This document shows, piece after piece, positions 1 to 7,030 of a DNA stretch of 13,237 bases. The notes beneath the pieces were generated by a model. The model worked only from the letters and a program-made list of their open reading frames with translations. It made no database searches and was not told the DNA's origin. Numbering within the stretch: position 1 is the stretch's first letter; every line of letters begins with the position of its first letter. The translations under genes were made by a program, and so were the position numbers. Source of the stretch: Woeseia sp964560775 (GTDB taxonomy: Bacteria; Pseudomonadota; Gammaproteobacteria; Steroidobacterales; Woeseiaceae); NCBI GenBank assembly GCA_964560775.1, contig CAZLNH010000014.1, positions 1 to 13,237 on the forward strand, read 5' to 3'.

Positions 1-1700
1 CAACGGATGTACCGCCGCACAATTTGCGGGAAGTCGCCAGCGCCTGCGTGCACCTGATCGACAATCCGGATGCCACCGTCGCGCAACTGATGAAGCACAT
101 CAAGGGGCCGGACTTCCCGAGCGCCGGCGAACTGGTTTCGCCGAAGAACGATATTCGCGATATCTACAAGAATGGCACCGGCACGCTGCGCCTGCGCGCG
201 TCATGGAAAGTTGAAAACGACGATATCGTCATCACGTCACTGCCGTACCAGATTTCCGGCAGCAAGGTACTCGAGCAGATCGCGGCACAGATGCGCAACA
301 AGAAGTTGCCGCTGGTCGAGGACCTGCGCGACGAGTCGGACCATGAAGAGCCGATAAGGCTGGTTATTACGCCGAAATCAAAGAAGGTCGATGTCGATGA
401 ATTGATGTCTCACCTGTTTTCGACGACATCGCTCGAGCGCACCGTGCGCGTCAATATGAACATCATCGCGCTCGATGGACGTCCGCGTGCATTTAACCTT
501 CCGGACCTGCTGAAAGAGTGGCTCGAATTCCGTACTGACACCGTCAAGCGCCGGTTGCGCCACCGGCTGCAGATCGTCAGCGACCGCCTGCACATCCTCG
601 ACGGCCTGCTCGTGGCCTACCTGGACATTGACGAGGTCATTGCGATCATCCGGCAGGAGGACAAGCCAAAACCGGTTTTGATGAAGCGCTTCGACCTGTC
701 GGACATCCAGGCCGAGGCAATCCTGAATCTGCGCCTGCGGAATCTCGCCAAACTCGAGGAAATGAAGATTCGCGGCGAACAGGACGAACTGAATGCCGAG
801 CGCGAGGGTATTGAAAGGACGCTGAAGAGCGCGGCGCGACTAAAGACATTGATCAAGGACGAACTGCTCGAAGATGCTGACGCGTATGGAGATAACCGAC
901 GCACGAAAATCATCGAGCGCGATGCGGCGCAGGCACTCGATGAAACGCAGTTGGTGGCCAGCGAGCCGGTGACTGTCGTGTTGTCACAGCGCGGCTGGGC
1001 GCGCGCGGCCAAGGGGCACGACATCGATCCGCTGGCTCTGAGTTACAAGTCCGGCGACGGTTTCCTCGCCGCGGCACCTGGCCGCAGTAACCAGCAAGCC
1101 ATGTTTATTGACAGCACGGGCCGTGTCTACAGCCTGGCCGCGCATACACTGCCGTCCGCGCGCGGGCAGGGCGAACCGCTGTCCGGGCGCTTCAAGCCGC
1201 CGGATGGCGCGGTTTTTTGCGGCACGATGATCGGTGATCCGGCGTCGAAATGGTTGCTCGCGAGTGATGCAGGTTTCGGCTTTATCGCAACGCTCGATGA
1301 ACTGGCAACCCGCAACAAGGCCGGCAAGGCCGTACTGCGCGTGCCGGCGGGCGGCCGCGCAGTGGTACCGGCACCGATTCCGCCCGACGCCGAATGCCTG
1401 ATTGCAGCCGTCAGCTCGATTGGCCGCCTGCTGATGTTCGAAATGGACGAACTGCCGGAACTCGCAAAGGGCAAGGGCAACAAGCTCATCAACATCCCCG
1501 GAAAGAAATACCAGTCAGGCGACGAGAAGCTGATCGCCGTTGCCGTTGTGCCGGAAGAGGGCAACCTGCAGGTGCACACCGGGACGCGCACGATGACGAT
1601 CAAATGGAACGACGTCGATACCTACTACGGCGAACGCGCGTTGCGCGGCAGCCTGTTGCCGAAGGGCTGGCGGAGCGTGGAGCGCCTTAGCGCGGCCTGA
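1..1700 (+). CDS. parC: DNA topoisomerase IV subunit A, 5'-truncated by the window edge
   Basis: ParC is the DNA-cleaving subunit of topoisomerase IV, which with ParE decatenates daughter chromosomes. The frame is open from base 3 (reading TDVPPHNLREVA) to TGA at 1698-1700, about 566 codons. The active-site tyrosine and the first ~170 residues lie outside the window. Visible parts are the end of the breakage-reunion core with the coiled-coil tower (about codons 150-300, rich in charged leucine heptads) and the C-terminal beta-pinwheel. The pinwheel carries ParC-type segments such as SEPVTVVLSQRGWARAAKGH, LPSARGQGEPL and KGKGNKLINIPGKKY. The short pinwheel, the AKGHDID segment and the lack of an acidic GyrA tail argue for ParC over GyrA. 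The TTG at 24 is not a start, because homology continues upstream of it. The stop is followed at once by repeat copy A, and the fimV-like gene converges on it. Confidence 0.96.
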   Translation, partial: TDVPPHNLREVASACVHLIDNPDATVAQLMKHIKGPDFPSAGELVSPKNDIRDIYKNGTGTLRLRASWKVENDDIVITSLPYQISGSKVLEQIAAQMRNKKLPLVEDLRDESDHEEPIRLVITPKSKKVDVDELMSHLFSTTSLERTVRVNMNIIALDGRPRAFNLPDLLKEWLEFRTDTVKRRLRHRLQIVSDRLHILDGLLVAYLDIDEVIAIIRQEDKPKPVLMKRFDLSDIQAEAILNLRLRNLAKLEEMKIRGEQDELNAEREGIERTLKSAARLKTLIKDELLEDADAYGDNRRTKIIERDAAQALDETQLVASEPVTVVLSQRGWARAAKGHDIDPLALSYKSGDGFLAAAPGRSNQQAMFIDSTGRVYSLAAHTLPSARGQGEPLSGRFKPPDGAVFCGTMIGDPASKWLLASDAGFGFIATLDELATRNKAGKAVLRVPAGGRAVVPAPIPPDAECLIAAVSSIGRLLMFEMDELPELAKGKGNKLINIPGKKYQSGDEKLIAVAVVPEEGNLQVHTGTRTMTIKWNDVDTYYGERALRGSLLPKGWRSVERLSAA

Positions 1701-1797
1701 CGTCATCGCGAGCGCGTAGCGCGTGGCAATCTCGTGATAATTGGCAGAGTCAATGTTTGTGCGAGGTCGCCACGGCGCTGCGCGCCACGCGATGACG
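1701..1797 (+). repeat. 97-bp imperfect palindromic repeat, copy A
   Basis: The copy starts on the base after the parC stop. The left arm begins CGTCATCGCGAG and runs to GTGGCAATCTCG. The right arm begins GCGAGGTCGCCACG and ends CGCGATGACG, roughly the reverse complement of the left. The centre carries GGCAGAGTC, which is asymmetric and fixes orientation. The same arms and core occur at 4482-4578 (reverse orientation) and 7031-7129 (same orientation). The structure fits a REP/BIME or MITE-like family, or a 3'-UTR hairpin; no T-tract follows, so it is not a classical intrinsic terminator. Confidence 0.85.
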
Positions 1798-1824
1798 GGA
1801 GTCGTTCCCCAGGGTTCGCGCAAT

Positions 1825-1861
1825 ACTTAACCAGCGAATCGATGAGATATGCGGGTTAAGT
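1825..1861. terminator. Stem-loop between convergent parC and fimV-like genes
   Basis: ACTTAACC (1825-1832) and GGTTAAGT (1854-1861) are perfect 8-bp inverted arms; two further inner pairs form after one mismatch, and the loop is about 15 nt. It sits 30-66 bp past the fimV-like stop and could end transcription from either side. There is no strong T-run, so a terminator role is inferred only from position. It could instead be part of a degraded mobile-element end, since the 22-bp repeat lies just beside it. Confidence 0.3.
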
Positions 1862-1871
1862 CAGTGCAATT

Positions 1872-1893
1872 CGTTCATGAATAATCCGGGCTA
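1872..1893 (-). repeat. 22-bp repeat, second family, copy overlapping the fimV-like stop
   Basis: Read on the - strand it begins TAGCCCGGATTATTCATG and is identical over 22 bp to 11213-11234 on the + strand. Its first three bases are the TAG stop of the fimV-like gene (1893-1891). An exact 22-bp match 9.3 kb away is not expected by chance and marks a second dispersed repeat family. The partner arm seen at the other copy is not evident here. Confidence 0.7.
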
Positions 1894-4257
1894 CGAGGCT
1901 TTTGCCTTGCGCTGGTTGCGGCGGCTGGTCTTGTTTTCCATTTCCACCGTCTCGTCGTCCTGGTCGGCGGCCAGTTCCAGCGTGCTGAATTCCGCATCGC
2001 CGTCGTCGTTACCGGCTTTCCGGTCAAGCGGCATTTCAGTTGTCAGTTCGGCCGACTCATCAAGGTCGCGTGCCATCGAGTCCGGCGCTGTGCTGTCCGC
2101 GTTGCGATTCACTGACGATGCCGGCAGCTCGGCCGTAGCCGCAATGGACAATGCATCAGCGGCCGGCATTTCCGATGTCACGGCGTCCTCCAGTTGCAGG
2201 ACGGGCATTTCAGTCGTTTCGGCTTCCCTGTCGACCGGTCCCGGCATTTCCGCGGTCGCGGCGTCTTCCGATTGCAGGGCCGGCATTTCAGCCGTTTCGG
2301 CTTCCCTGTCGACCTGTACAGGCGTTTCGACCGTTGCAGCCTCATCCAAAGGAGACGTGGGCGTCACGGCCGTGACCTCCGCCGTTTCCTCGCCGAGACT
2401 TTCAGACAGCTTCCGTGCAGCGTCGCTGATCTCGCGGTTCAGTGCCTGCGTGGCGGTCAGTTCCTCTTCATAGTCCTGCTCAAGAATCTGGTAACCGAGG
2501 TCGTCATTCAACGTGTAGCTGCCGGTTTCCTGCGCATTCTTGTCAACGGCTTCGATTGCAACGGCACGCAGGTCATGGGTGCTTGCACCGGCATCACCAA
2601 AGTTCTGTTTGGTCGCATCGAGAATCATCGACATGTCGTAGTTGGTTTGGGTGCCGTCATCGTGGCCCGGCAGGACTTCCTTGTCGACAATGACCGTGGA
2701 CTCCGCATGTATCCGATGCGACAGGGGCGGAATCATGTCCGTTGGCTGGTCGTCATGCTCCGGCCCGGAAGCCCCTGAGAATTCGAGGTCGAGCTTGCGG
2801 CCAAGCGGTGACTCAAAGTCGCCCGACGATGCAAACGAATAGTCTTCTGCAACATCGATATCAGCCGTCGGATCAAACCCGGTGCCGTCGCCGAGGTTGG
2901 CGTCGAGCGAGAACAGTTCTGCACGGGACAATGTGTCCTGCATATCGAGAATTTCGTCAGACTCTTCTCTCGATGCCAGGCCGTGGTCGGTACGCCGGCG
3001 TCCGTGTTGTGTCACCGTTAGCACGCCGCCAATGCGCTCGCGCAGGGAACGACCGAAAAGCAGCAGGCCCAGGATGATGGCGATGCCGGCGCCGCCAAAC
3101 CACAACATCCATGACGTCGTACTGCTGGCGTCAATGCCGTCGCTGCTGACGCGGTTGCCGACGATCGGTACCGGCGAGGCATTCCCGGATGAACGTGCCG
3201 GCGTTGCTGGCGCGGCCGCTGCTGGTTGAACGGGTGGCGCCATGTCATTGTCGGTCAGTGGCACGATTTCGGGCTCGACAAACGGGCTTGCCGATTCCCG
3301 TGCGGTCGTGGCTGGTGCTGCCGTGGCTGGTGCAGCCGTGGCTGGAGCAGCAGTGCCCGGGCGGACCACCGGTTCGCTGACGGCCGGGTCCCTGGTAGCG
3401 GCACGCGGTGATGCATCGGCGCGTGCCGGTTCGCGGCTGGTTCGTGTGTCGGTGCGCGGCACCGCATCGAAGGCGGTACCGGTTGCCGCAGTCGCGGCCG
3501 GCGCAACAATGTCGCCCGGTATCGAGAGCGTCGCGCCTGCCCGCAGCTGGTCGATGTTGCCATCGATGAATGCGGCGGGATTGGCATCAAACAGGGCCTC
3601 GGCGGTCGGCCAGATTGGCAGTTTCCGGTCCGGAATGCGCGCGGCTATTGTCGACAGCGTATCGCCGGGTTGCACGACGTAATCGCGGTTGTGGGCGATG
3701 GGAGCGGTCGGGCGCGCTACCGGGCTCGCCGTGCGGCGATTGCTGCCGGCGGCCTGGCGCCGGGCAGGCGTTGCCGCGACTTGCGGCGCAGTGTTCCGTT
3801 GCGGCGTTACAGCCGGTACGTCAGCCGCTGCCGGCGCAAACGGCGCCGGATCCAGCATCAGCAGGTAATTGCGTGTCAGGTGGGGCGTGTAGTTGCATTC
3901 AACCGCCAACTGCAGCGACATCATCGGTTCGCGCAGCGGCATGTTGCCGCGGAGCAGGATGCGCCCGTTCGCTACGGTGATTGCCGAGCGCGTGATTTCG
4001 GGCAGGCTGCCGGCATTGCTGCCCCGCACATAAATGCAGTAGGCGGACAATTGCTCGTTCGGTGCCAGCGCATACGCGATGCTGGCCCGCAACGGCTGTC
4101 CCAGCGTCGATTGCACGTCGATGTCGCCGAGTTCCAGTGCGGCGCCCGGGCCGGCCAGCAGTATGCCGCTGGCAGCGAGCAATGCTCGCAACGGCCGGTC
4201 AGGCCGTACGTTGCTGCCGTCCCGCCGATAGATGGTTGAATTCGCTGTTTTGTTCAC
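1891..4257 (-). CDS. fimV: FimV-like inner-membrane LysM protein (type IV pilus/polar hub family), lacking the usual C-terminal TPR region
   Basis: FimV/HubP proteins are cell-pole peptidoglycan-binding hubs that support type IV pilus assembly and, in Pseudomonas, cAMP production. Seen here (788 aa): N-terminal signal/anchor (about 22-41, RALLAASGILLAGPGAA); conserved FimV N-terminal domain (about 42-137, from LELGDIDVQSTLGQPL); Ala/Pro-rich linker; LysM-type segment (about 191-248, from RDYVVQPGDTLSTIA); Ala-Pro-Thr tandem repeats near 303-318; one transmembrane helix (about 383-401); and an acidic cytoplasmic tail with a 26-residue repeat at 649-700. The tail ends in a basic stretch (SRRNQRKAKAS). 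I do not see the TPR-like C-terminal domain typical of FimV. The start is GTG at 4257, the only plausible initiator before the signal, with GGAG about 11 nt upstream. Usual FimV neighbours (asd/usg, truA) are absent and FimX is upstream instead, so this may be a paralogue. The family assignment is firm; true FimV orthology is less so. Confidence 0.8.
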   Translation of the reverse strand: MNKTANSTIYRRDGSNVRPDRPLRALLAASGILLAGPGAALELGDIDVQSTLGQPLRASIAYALAPNEQLSAYCIYVRGSNAGSLPEITRSAITVANGRILLRGNMPLREPMMSLQLAVECNYTPHLTRNYLLMLDPAPFAPAAADVPAVTPQRNTAPQVAATPARRQAAGSNRRTASPVARPTAPIAHNRDYVVQPGDTLSTIAARIPDRKLPIWPTAEALFDANPAAFIDGNIDQLRAGATLSIPGDIVAPAATAATGTAFDAVPRTDTRTSREPARADASPRAATRDPAVSEPVVRPGTAAPATAAPATAAPATTARESASPFVEPEIVPLTDNDMAPPVQPAAAAPATPARSSGNASPVPIVGNRVSSDGIDASSTTSWMLWFGGAGIAIILGLLLFGRSLRERIGGVLTVTQHGRRRTDHGLASREESDEILDMQDTLSRAELFSLDANLGDGTGFDPTADIDVAEDYSFASSGDFESPLGRKLDLEFSGASGPEHDDQPTDMIPPLSHRIHAESTVIVDKEVLPGHDDGTQTNYDMSMILDATKQNFGDAGASTHDLRAVAIEAVDKNAQETGSYTLNDDLGYQILEQDYEEELTATQALNREISDAARKLSESLGEETAEVTAVTPTSPLDEAATVETPVQVDREAETAEMPALQSEDAATAEMPGPVDREAETTEMPVLQLEDAVTSEMPAADALSIAATAELPASSVNRNADSTAPDSMARDLDESAELTTEMPLDRKAGNDDGDAEFSTLELAADQDDETVEMENKTSRRNQRKAKAS
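2158..2313 (-). repeat. Two 78-bp in-frame repeats in the acidic tail of the FimV-like gene
   Basis: Units 2236-2313 and 2158-2235 are exactly 78 bp apart, shown by the 20-mer TTTCGGCTTCCCTGTCGACC at 2217 and 2295. They encode two 26-residue units (residues 649-674 and 675-700), each starting VDREAET and holding two EMP motifs. Related EMP/ELP motifs continue downstream, so the acidic tail probably grew by unit duplication. Confidence 0.85.
3308..3352 (-). repeat. Three 15-bp tandem repeats coding for Ala-Pro-Ala-Thr linker
   Basis: Three consecutive 15-bp units starting GTGGCTGG (3308, 3323, 3338) encode the APATA-type linker between the LysM segment and the transmembrane helix. This is a low-complexity coding repeat, likely length-variable between strains. 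Confidence 0.8.
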
Positions 4258-4362
4258 GCGCCTTGGCTCTCCACACTGCTTTTTCCGGTCAGCCGTTGTC
4301 CGTTTTTCTGTCCGCGTGCGCCTGGCACGGCAGCGGCTGTTCCCGCAGAGTAGGCGGATGCA

Positions 4363-4388
4363 AGAATACCGACTATGGAACCGATCAA
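4363..4388 (-). promoter_or_regulatory. Weak candidate promoter of the fimV-like gene
   Basis: On the - strand a TATTCT -10-like hexamer lies at 4368-4363, with TTGATC at 4388-4383. The 14-nt spacer is short, so the -35 is doubtful. Transcription from here would leave a leader of about 100 nt and place the CRP-like palindrome (centre 4442/4443) about 86 bp upstream of the start point, near distances used by class I CRP sites. This is inferred from pattern only. Confidence 0.25.
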
Positions 4389-4434
4389 GATTCTGTAAAA
4401 GCAGGGCCTGTTAAGGTGTGGCAAACACCGGTTT

Positions 4435-4450
4435 TGTGACGTGCGTCACA
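4435..4450. promoter_or_regulatory. Perfect CRP/Vfr-type palindrome TGTGA-N6-TCACA
   Basis: The 16-mer TGTGACGTGCGTCACA is a perfect 7-2-7 palindrome and matches the CRP-family half-sites TGTGA and TCACA with the standard 6-bp spacer. It lies 178 bp upstream of the fimV-like GTG, in non-coding DNA. CRP/Vfr control would fit type IV pilus genes, which Vfr-cAMP regulates in Pseudomonas. Flanks (TTTT on one side, CTGA on the other) match the A/T-rich CRP flank on one side only. Another dimeric regulator with a TGACG-CGTCA site is possible. Confidence 0.5.
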
Positions 4451-4451
4451 C

Positions 4452-4486
4452 TGACGCCGCCGACGACGGCGTCGTCGGCGGCGTCA
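4452..4486. repeat. Perfect 16-bp-arm hairpin with 3-nt loop
   Basis: Arms 4452-4467 (TGACGCCGCCGACGAC) and 4471-4486 are exact reverse complements around GGC. It overlaps the outer end of repeat copy B by five bases (4482-4486) and starts just beyond the CRP-like palindrome. It is very GC-rich and has no T-tract on either strand, so it is not a standard terminator. It may slow or end read-through from fimX or be part of the repeat insertion. Confidence 0.75.
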
Positions 4487-4640
4487 TCGCGAGGCGCGCA
4501 GCGCCGTGGCGATCTCGCACGGATAATGACTCTGCCAATCTGACCGGGATTGCCACGCCCTGCGGGCTCGCAACGACGGATTGCCACGCCCTGCGGGCTC
4601 GCAACGACGGATTGCCACGCCCTGCGGGCTCGCAATGACG
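4482..4640 (-). repeat. Palindromic repeat copy B, inverted and with an expanded arm
   Basis: Bases 4578-4482 read on the - strand align end to end with copies A and C, including the oriented core TTGGCAGAGTCATTATCC (18 bases) and outer ends CGTCGTTGCGAG and CGCGATGACG. Two further 31-bp copies of one arm extend it to 4640. It lies five bases past the fimX stop. Copy A also starts directly behind a stop codon, so the family seems to favour gene 3' ends. Confidence 0.85.
4548..4640. repeat. Three 31-bp tandem repeats (arm of copy B)
   Basis: Units start at 4548, 4579 and 4610, each beginning GATTGCCACGCCCTGCGGGC. The first two are identical and the third differs by one base (CAACGACG to CAATGACG). 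There are no spacers between units, so it is not a CRISPR array. It is a local arm expansion of the interspersed repeat. Confidence 0.92.
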
Positions 4641-4645
4641 CGACG

Positions 4646-6745
4646 TCAGTTGCTGGTAATCGCCTCGAGGCTGGTCGTCGCCACACTCACGCGTTCCTGC
4701 AGCACCACCTCCGGCTCGTGGACATAATGGCCCTGCATATAATGCACGCCCAGCTGGAACAGAACCGCCATTGCGTTGGCATTCTCGACCCGCTCGGCGA
4801 TGGTCTCGATGCCCCGTTGGTCCGCGGCCGCGGCCAGTTCGCCGATTTTCTGCTGCATGACGATGTCGGCCGTCAGTGTGTGCATCAGCTCGCCGTCAAT
4901 CTTGATGAAGTTCGGCTTGAGAATATCGAGCAGCTGGAAGCCGGACACGTCAATACCGTAGTGCTCGAGCGCAAAGCCCACACCGAGGTTGCGAAAGCCT
5001 TCGACGATCTTTTTGGTGGGCTTCAGGTCCTTCGCTGCTTCCCGCTCGGGTATCTGGATACAAATGCGGGTCGGGTCCACCTTGCGCTTGCTGATTTCCT
5101 GTTCGACCCATTCCAGCAATGACGCATCCCGCAGCGACTGCTGCGACAGGCGCACGAAGATGTGCTGGGCATTTTCGTCGCGGCAAAAATCCATCGACGC
5201 GGTCAGTATCCAGCGGTCGATCGTTTTCATCAGGTTATTTCGTTCGGCGGCCGGCAGGAACTCGGACGGCAGCACCGAGTTACCCTGCTCATCCAGCATG
5301 CGGACCAGCATGTCGTACATGGCCGATCCGTCGCGCCGCAGTCCGGCAATGGGCAACTGGGCCAGGCGGAAGCGGTTGTCCATCAACGCCGCCTTGATGT
5401 GCTTGACCCAGATGGCGTCGAAGCGCTTCAGGCGGGTGTCTTCATCGGAAGAATCGCTGAGGCGCACGGCATTGCCACCGTCCTTGCGCCCCTGTGCGCG
5501 GGCGGCACTGACGGCGGAAACCAGTTCCTCGAAACTGCCGTACACGCCGCTGACGGAGACAATACCCACGGTGCAGGACAGATGTACGATTGTGTCGCCA
5601 ATGCGGAACTCATGGTCGTGGATCATTTCGACGAGCTGCTGGCCCCAGACTTCAGCATCGCGCTCGCTGCCGCGCTCGAGCAGCGCCATGATCATCGTGC
5701 CTTCGAAACGGCCGGCAATGTCGCGCGGCTGCAGGCGCGACCGCAAAACTTCTGCAAGCTGCGCGAGTATTTCCTCTGACTGAACGATGCCGACCTGTTT
5801 CTGCACGGCCGTGAAATTGTCCGGCTTGATGCAGGTCAGCAGGTGCAGGCCGGAGTCCGGCTTTTTCGCCATGCGCTTGCCGACACGTTCAATGAACTGG
5901 TCGCGGTTAAAGAACAGCGTTGTCGGGTCCCGTTGCAACGCGTCGTGTACCAGCTTGGTGGGTTCCTCTTCTTTTTCGTCCGGTGCGGAAATCTGCACCT
6001 GGACGTGCTCGCCGTCGTCGAACTCGACCAGCTGGAATGTCAGTTCAAGCTGTGACACTTCGCCCTTGTCAAGCTGGGTACGTACCTTGAGTTTCTCGGT
6101 GGCCTGCCATTTGCCCTTGATCGTCGCGACGAGCGCACCCTTGACGGCTGCCTGGCTGCCGCTGTCAAAGCTGTCCATTAACGGCATGCCAATCAGGTCA
6201 TCCTCATTGGCAACCCGAAACAGCGCGAGCCACGCACTGTTGGCTTTCGTAATGATCCCTTCCTGTGCATAGGCAATGGCATTGTCGGAGCGCTGCATGT
6301 AATCATGCAGCTGCCGCTTGTATTCGTTCGCGGAGAGTACGGCCGAATTGAGTGCGCGCTCGATGCGCAGCGTGCGCAGTTCGCGCTCGACGACTTTAAG
6401 CCAGCGCGTCTTGCTGCCGGTTGAAACGAGGTCTTTTGCGCCACCGTTCAGGGCATCCTGGATCGCCTGTTCAGTGACATCGGTGGCGAGCGCAATGACC
6501 GGCAGTTCGGGCCGGTAGGCATCTTTCTGCCGGACGGCGGGACGAATGCCATCGGCATAGTGTTCGGTGCAGAGCATGATCAGCTCGATATCATCCCGTG
6601 CCAGCGCCTCATCGAAGCGGGCGGGATTCTGGATCCATTCGCAATGTGCCGCATGCCCGGCGTCACGTAATGTTGCGTTGACCAGTTCGACGTCGTCCTG
6701 ATTGTCGGTCAGGACGGCAATGGAGATGCCGTTGCGCTCGTTCAA
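4646..6745 (-). CDS. fimX: FimX-like degenerate REC-PAS-GGDEF-EAL c-di-GMP receptor
   Basis: FimX is a polar c-di-GMP effector that binds the nucleotide through an inactive EAL domain and promotes type IV pilus assembly and twitching motility. The 699-aa product matches FimX in length and domain order: REC (about 6-127), PAS (about 142-253), GGDEF (about 275-430), EAL (about 440-680). The REC phosphoacceptor position is Cys59 (LIMLCTE). The GGDEF motif is EGTMI (348-352, after RF). The EAL motif is DML (478-480), with the DxLxR arginine kept. The metal-binding DDFG is EHYG (594-597). KID (615-617), AERVE and QG (671-672) remain. It should therefore neither make nor cleave c-di-GMP but may bind it. 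The start is TTG at 6745 with AGGGA about 7 nt upstream; no ATG or GTG precedes the REC fold. A candidate promoter lies at 6786-6812. The product of the next gene downstream is FimV-like. Confidence 0.82.
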   Translation of the reverse strand: MNERNGISIAVLTDNQDDVELVNATLRDAGHAAHCEWIQNPARFDEALARDDIELIMLCTEHYADGIRPAVRQKDAYRPELPVIALATDVTEQAIQDALNGGAKDLVSTGSKTRWLKVVERELRTLRIERALNSAVLSANEYKRQLHDYMQRSDNAIAYAQEGIITKANSAWLALFRVANEDDLIGMPLMDSFDSGSQAAVKGALVATIKGKWQATEKLKVRTQLDKGEVSQLELTFQLVEFDDGEHVQVQISAPDEKEEEPTKLVHDALQRDPTTLFFNRDQFIERVGKRMAKKPDSGLHLLTCIKPDNFTAVQKQVGIVQSEEILAQLAEVLRSRLQPRDIAGRFEGTMIMALLERGSERDAEVWGQQLVEMIHDHEFRIGDTIVHLSCTVGIVSVSGVYGSFEELVSAVSAARAQGRKDGGNAVRLSDSSDEDTRLKRFDAIWVKHIKAALMDNRFRLAQLPIAGLRRDGSAMYDMLVRMLDEQGNSVLPSEFLPAAERNNLMKTIDRWILTASMDFCRDENAQHIFVRLSQQSLRDASLLEWVEQEISKRKVDPTRICIQIPEREAAKDLKPTKKIVEGFRNLGVGFALEHYGIDVSGFQLLDILKPNFIKIDGELMHTLTADIVMQQKIGELAAAADQRGIETIAERVENANAMAVLFQLGVHYMQGHYVHEPEVVLQERVSVATTSLEAITSN

Positions 6746-7030
6746 GATCGGGTCCCTGCCTGCTCCGGGCCGGTGCAGGCCTGCCAGAATAGCGGATTTT
6801 GCGGACTTTCAATGTTGTCCGACGAGGGTAGCGTCCGGCACGGTGCCCATTCCGTGACGGGTATCAAGCTATGGTAACAAGCTGGCGGCCATCCGGCACG
6901 ATTGGGAGGCCCTGGCGGCCCCGGGGACTCCGGCCCTCGGTGCCTGGTCGATGTCAGGCCAGGTCCGGACCGCTGTTTCGTGCGTGCCGGTGACAGGGTA
7001 TCATCCGGCCCGCTGTCGCACGCGGACGCC
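6746..7030. other. Non-coding 5' half of the fimX-efp intergenic region
   Basis: This part of the 467-bp divergent intergenic region holds the candidate fimX promoter and GC-rich short inverted repeats (around 6905-6960). A TATCAT hexamer at 6999-7004 could serve as a -10 for efp, but I see no good -35. No tRNA, riboswitch or conserved small ORF was recognised. Confidence 0.5.
6786..6812 (-). promoter_or_regulatory. Candidate sigma-70-type promoter of fimX
   Basis: On the - strand TTGAAA (6812-6807) and TATTCT (6791-6786) are separated by 15 bp, a spacer shorter than the usual 17. The implied start near 6779 gives a leader of about 34 nt before the TTG codon at 6745. Base match only. Confidence 0.35.

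Noticed and set aside
1877..2473. 198-codon Ser/Ala-rich frame on the + strand
   Set aside because: It is the antisense shadow of the repetitive FimV-like tail; its apparent repeats come from the 78-bp units.
4441..4638. Small + strand ORF with repeated RNDGLPRPAGS-like peptide
   Set aside because: It consists of translated hairpin and 31-bp repeats and has no independent coding evidence.
4548..4640. Possible CRISPR array
   Set aside because: The 31-bp units abut with no spacers and match one arm of the interspersed repeat; no cas genes are present.
4550..5779. Long + strand frames opposite fimX (e.g. 4550-5122, 5162-5779)
   Set aside because: They are shadows of the fimX coding frame and have no family resemblance or clear start signals.
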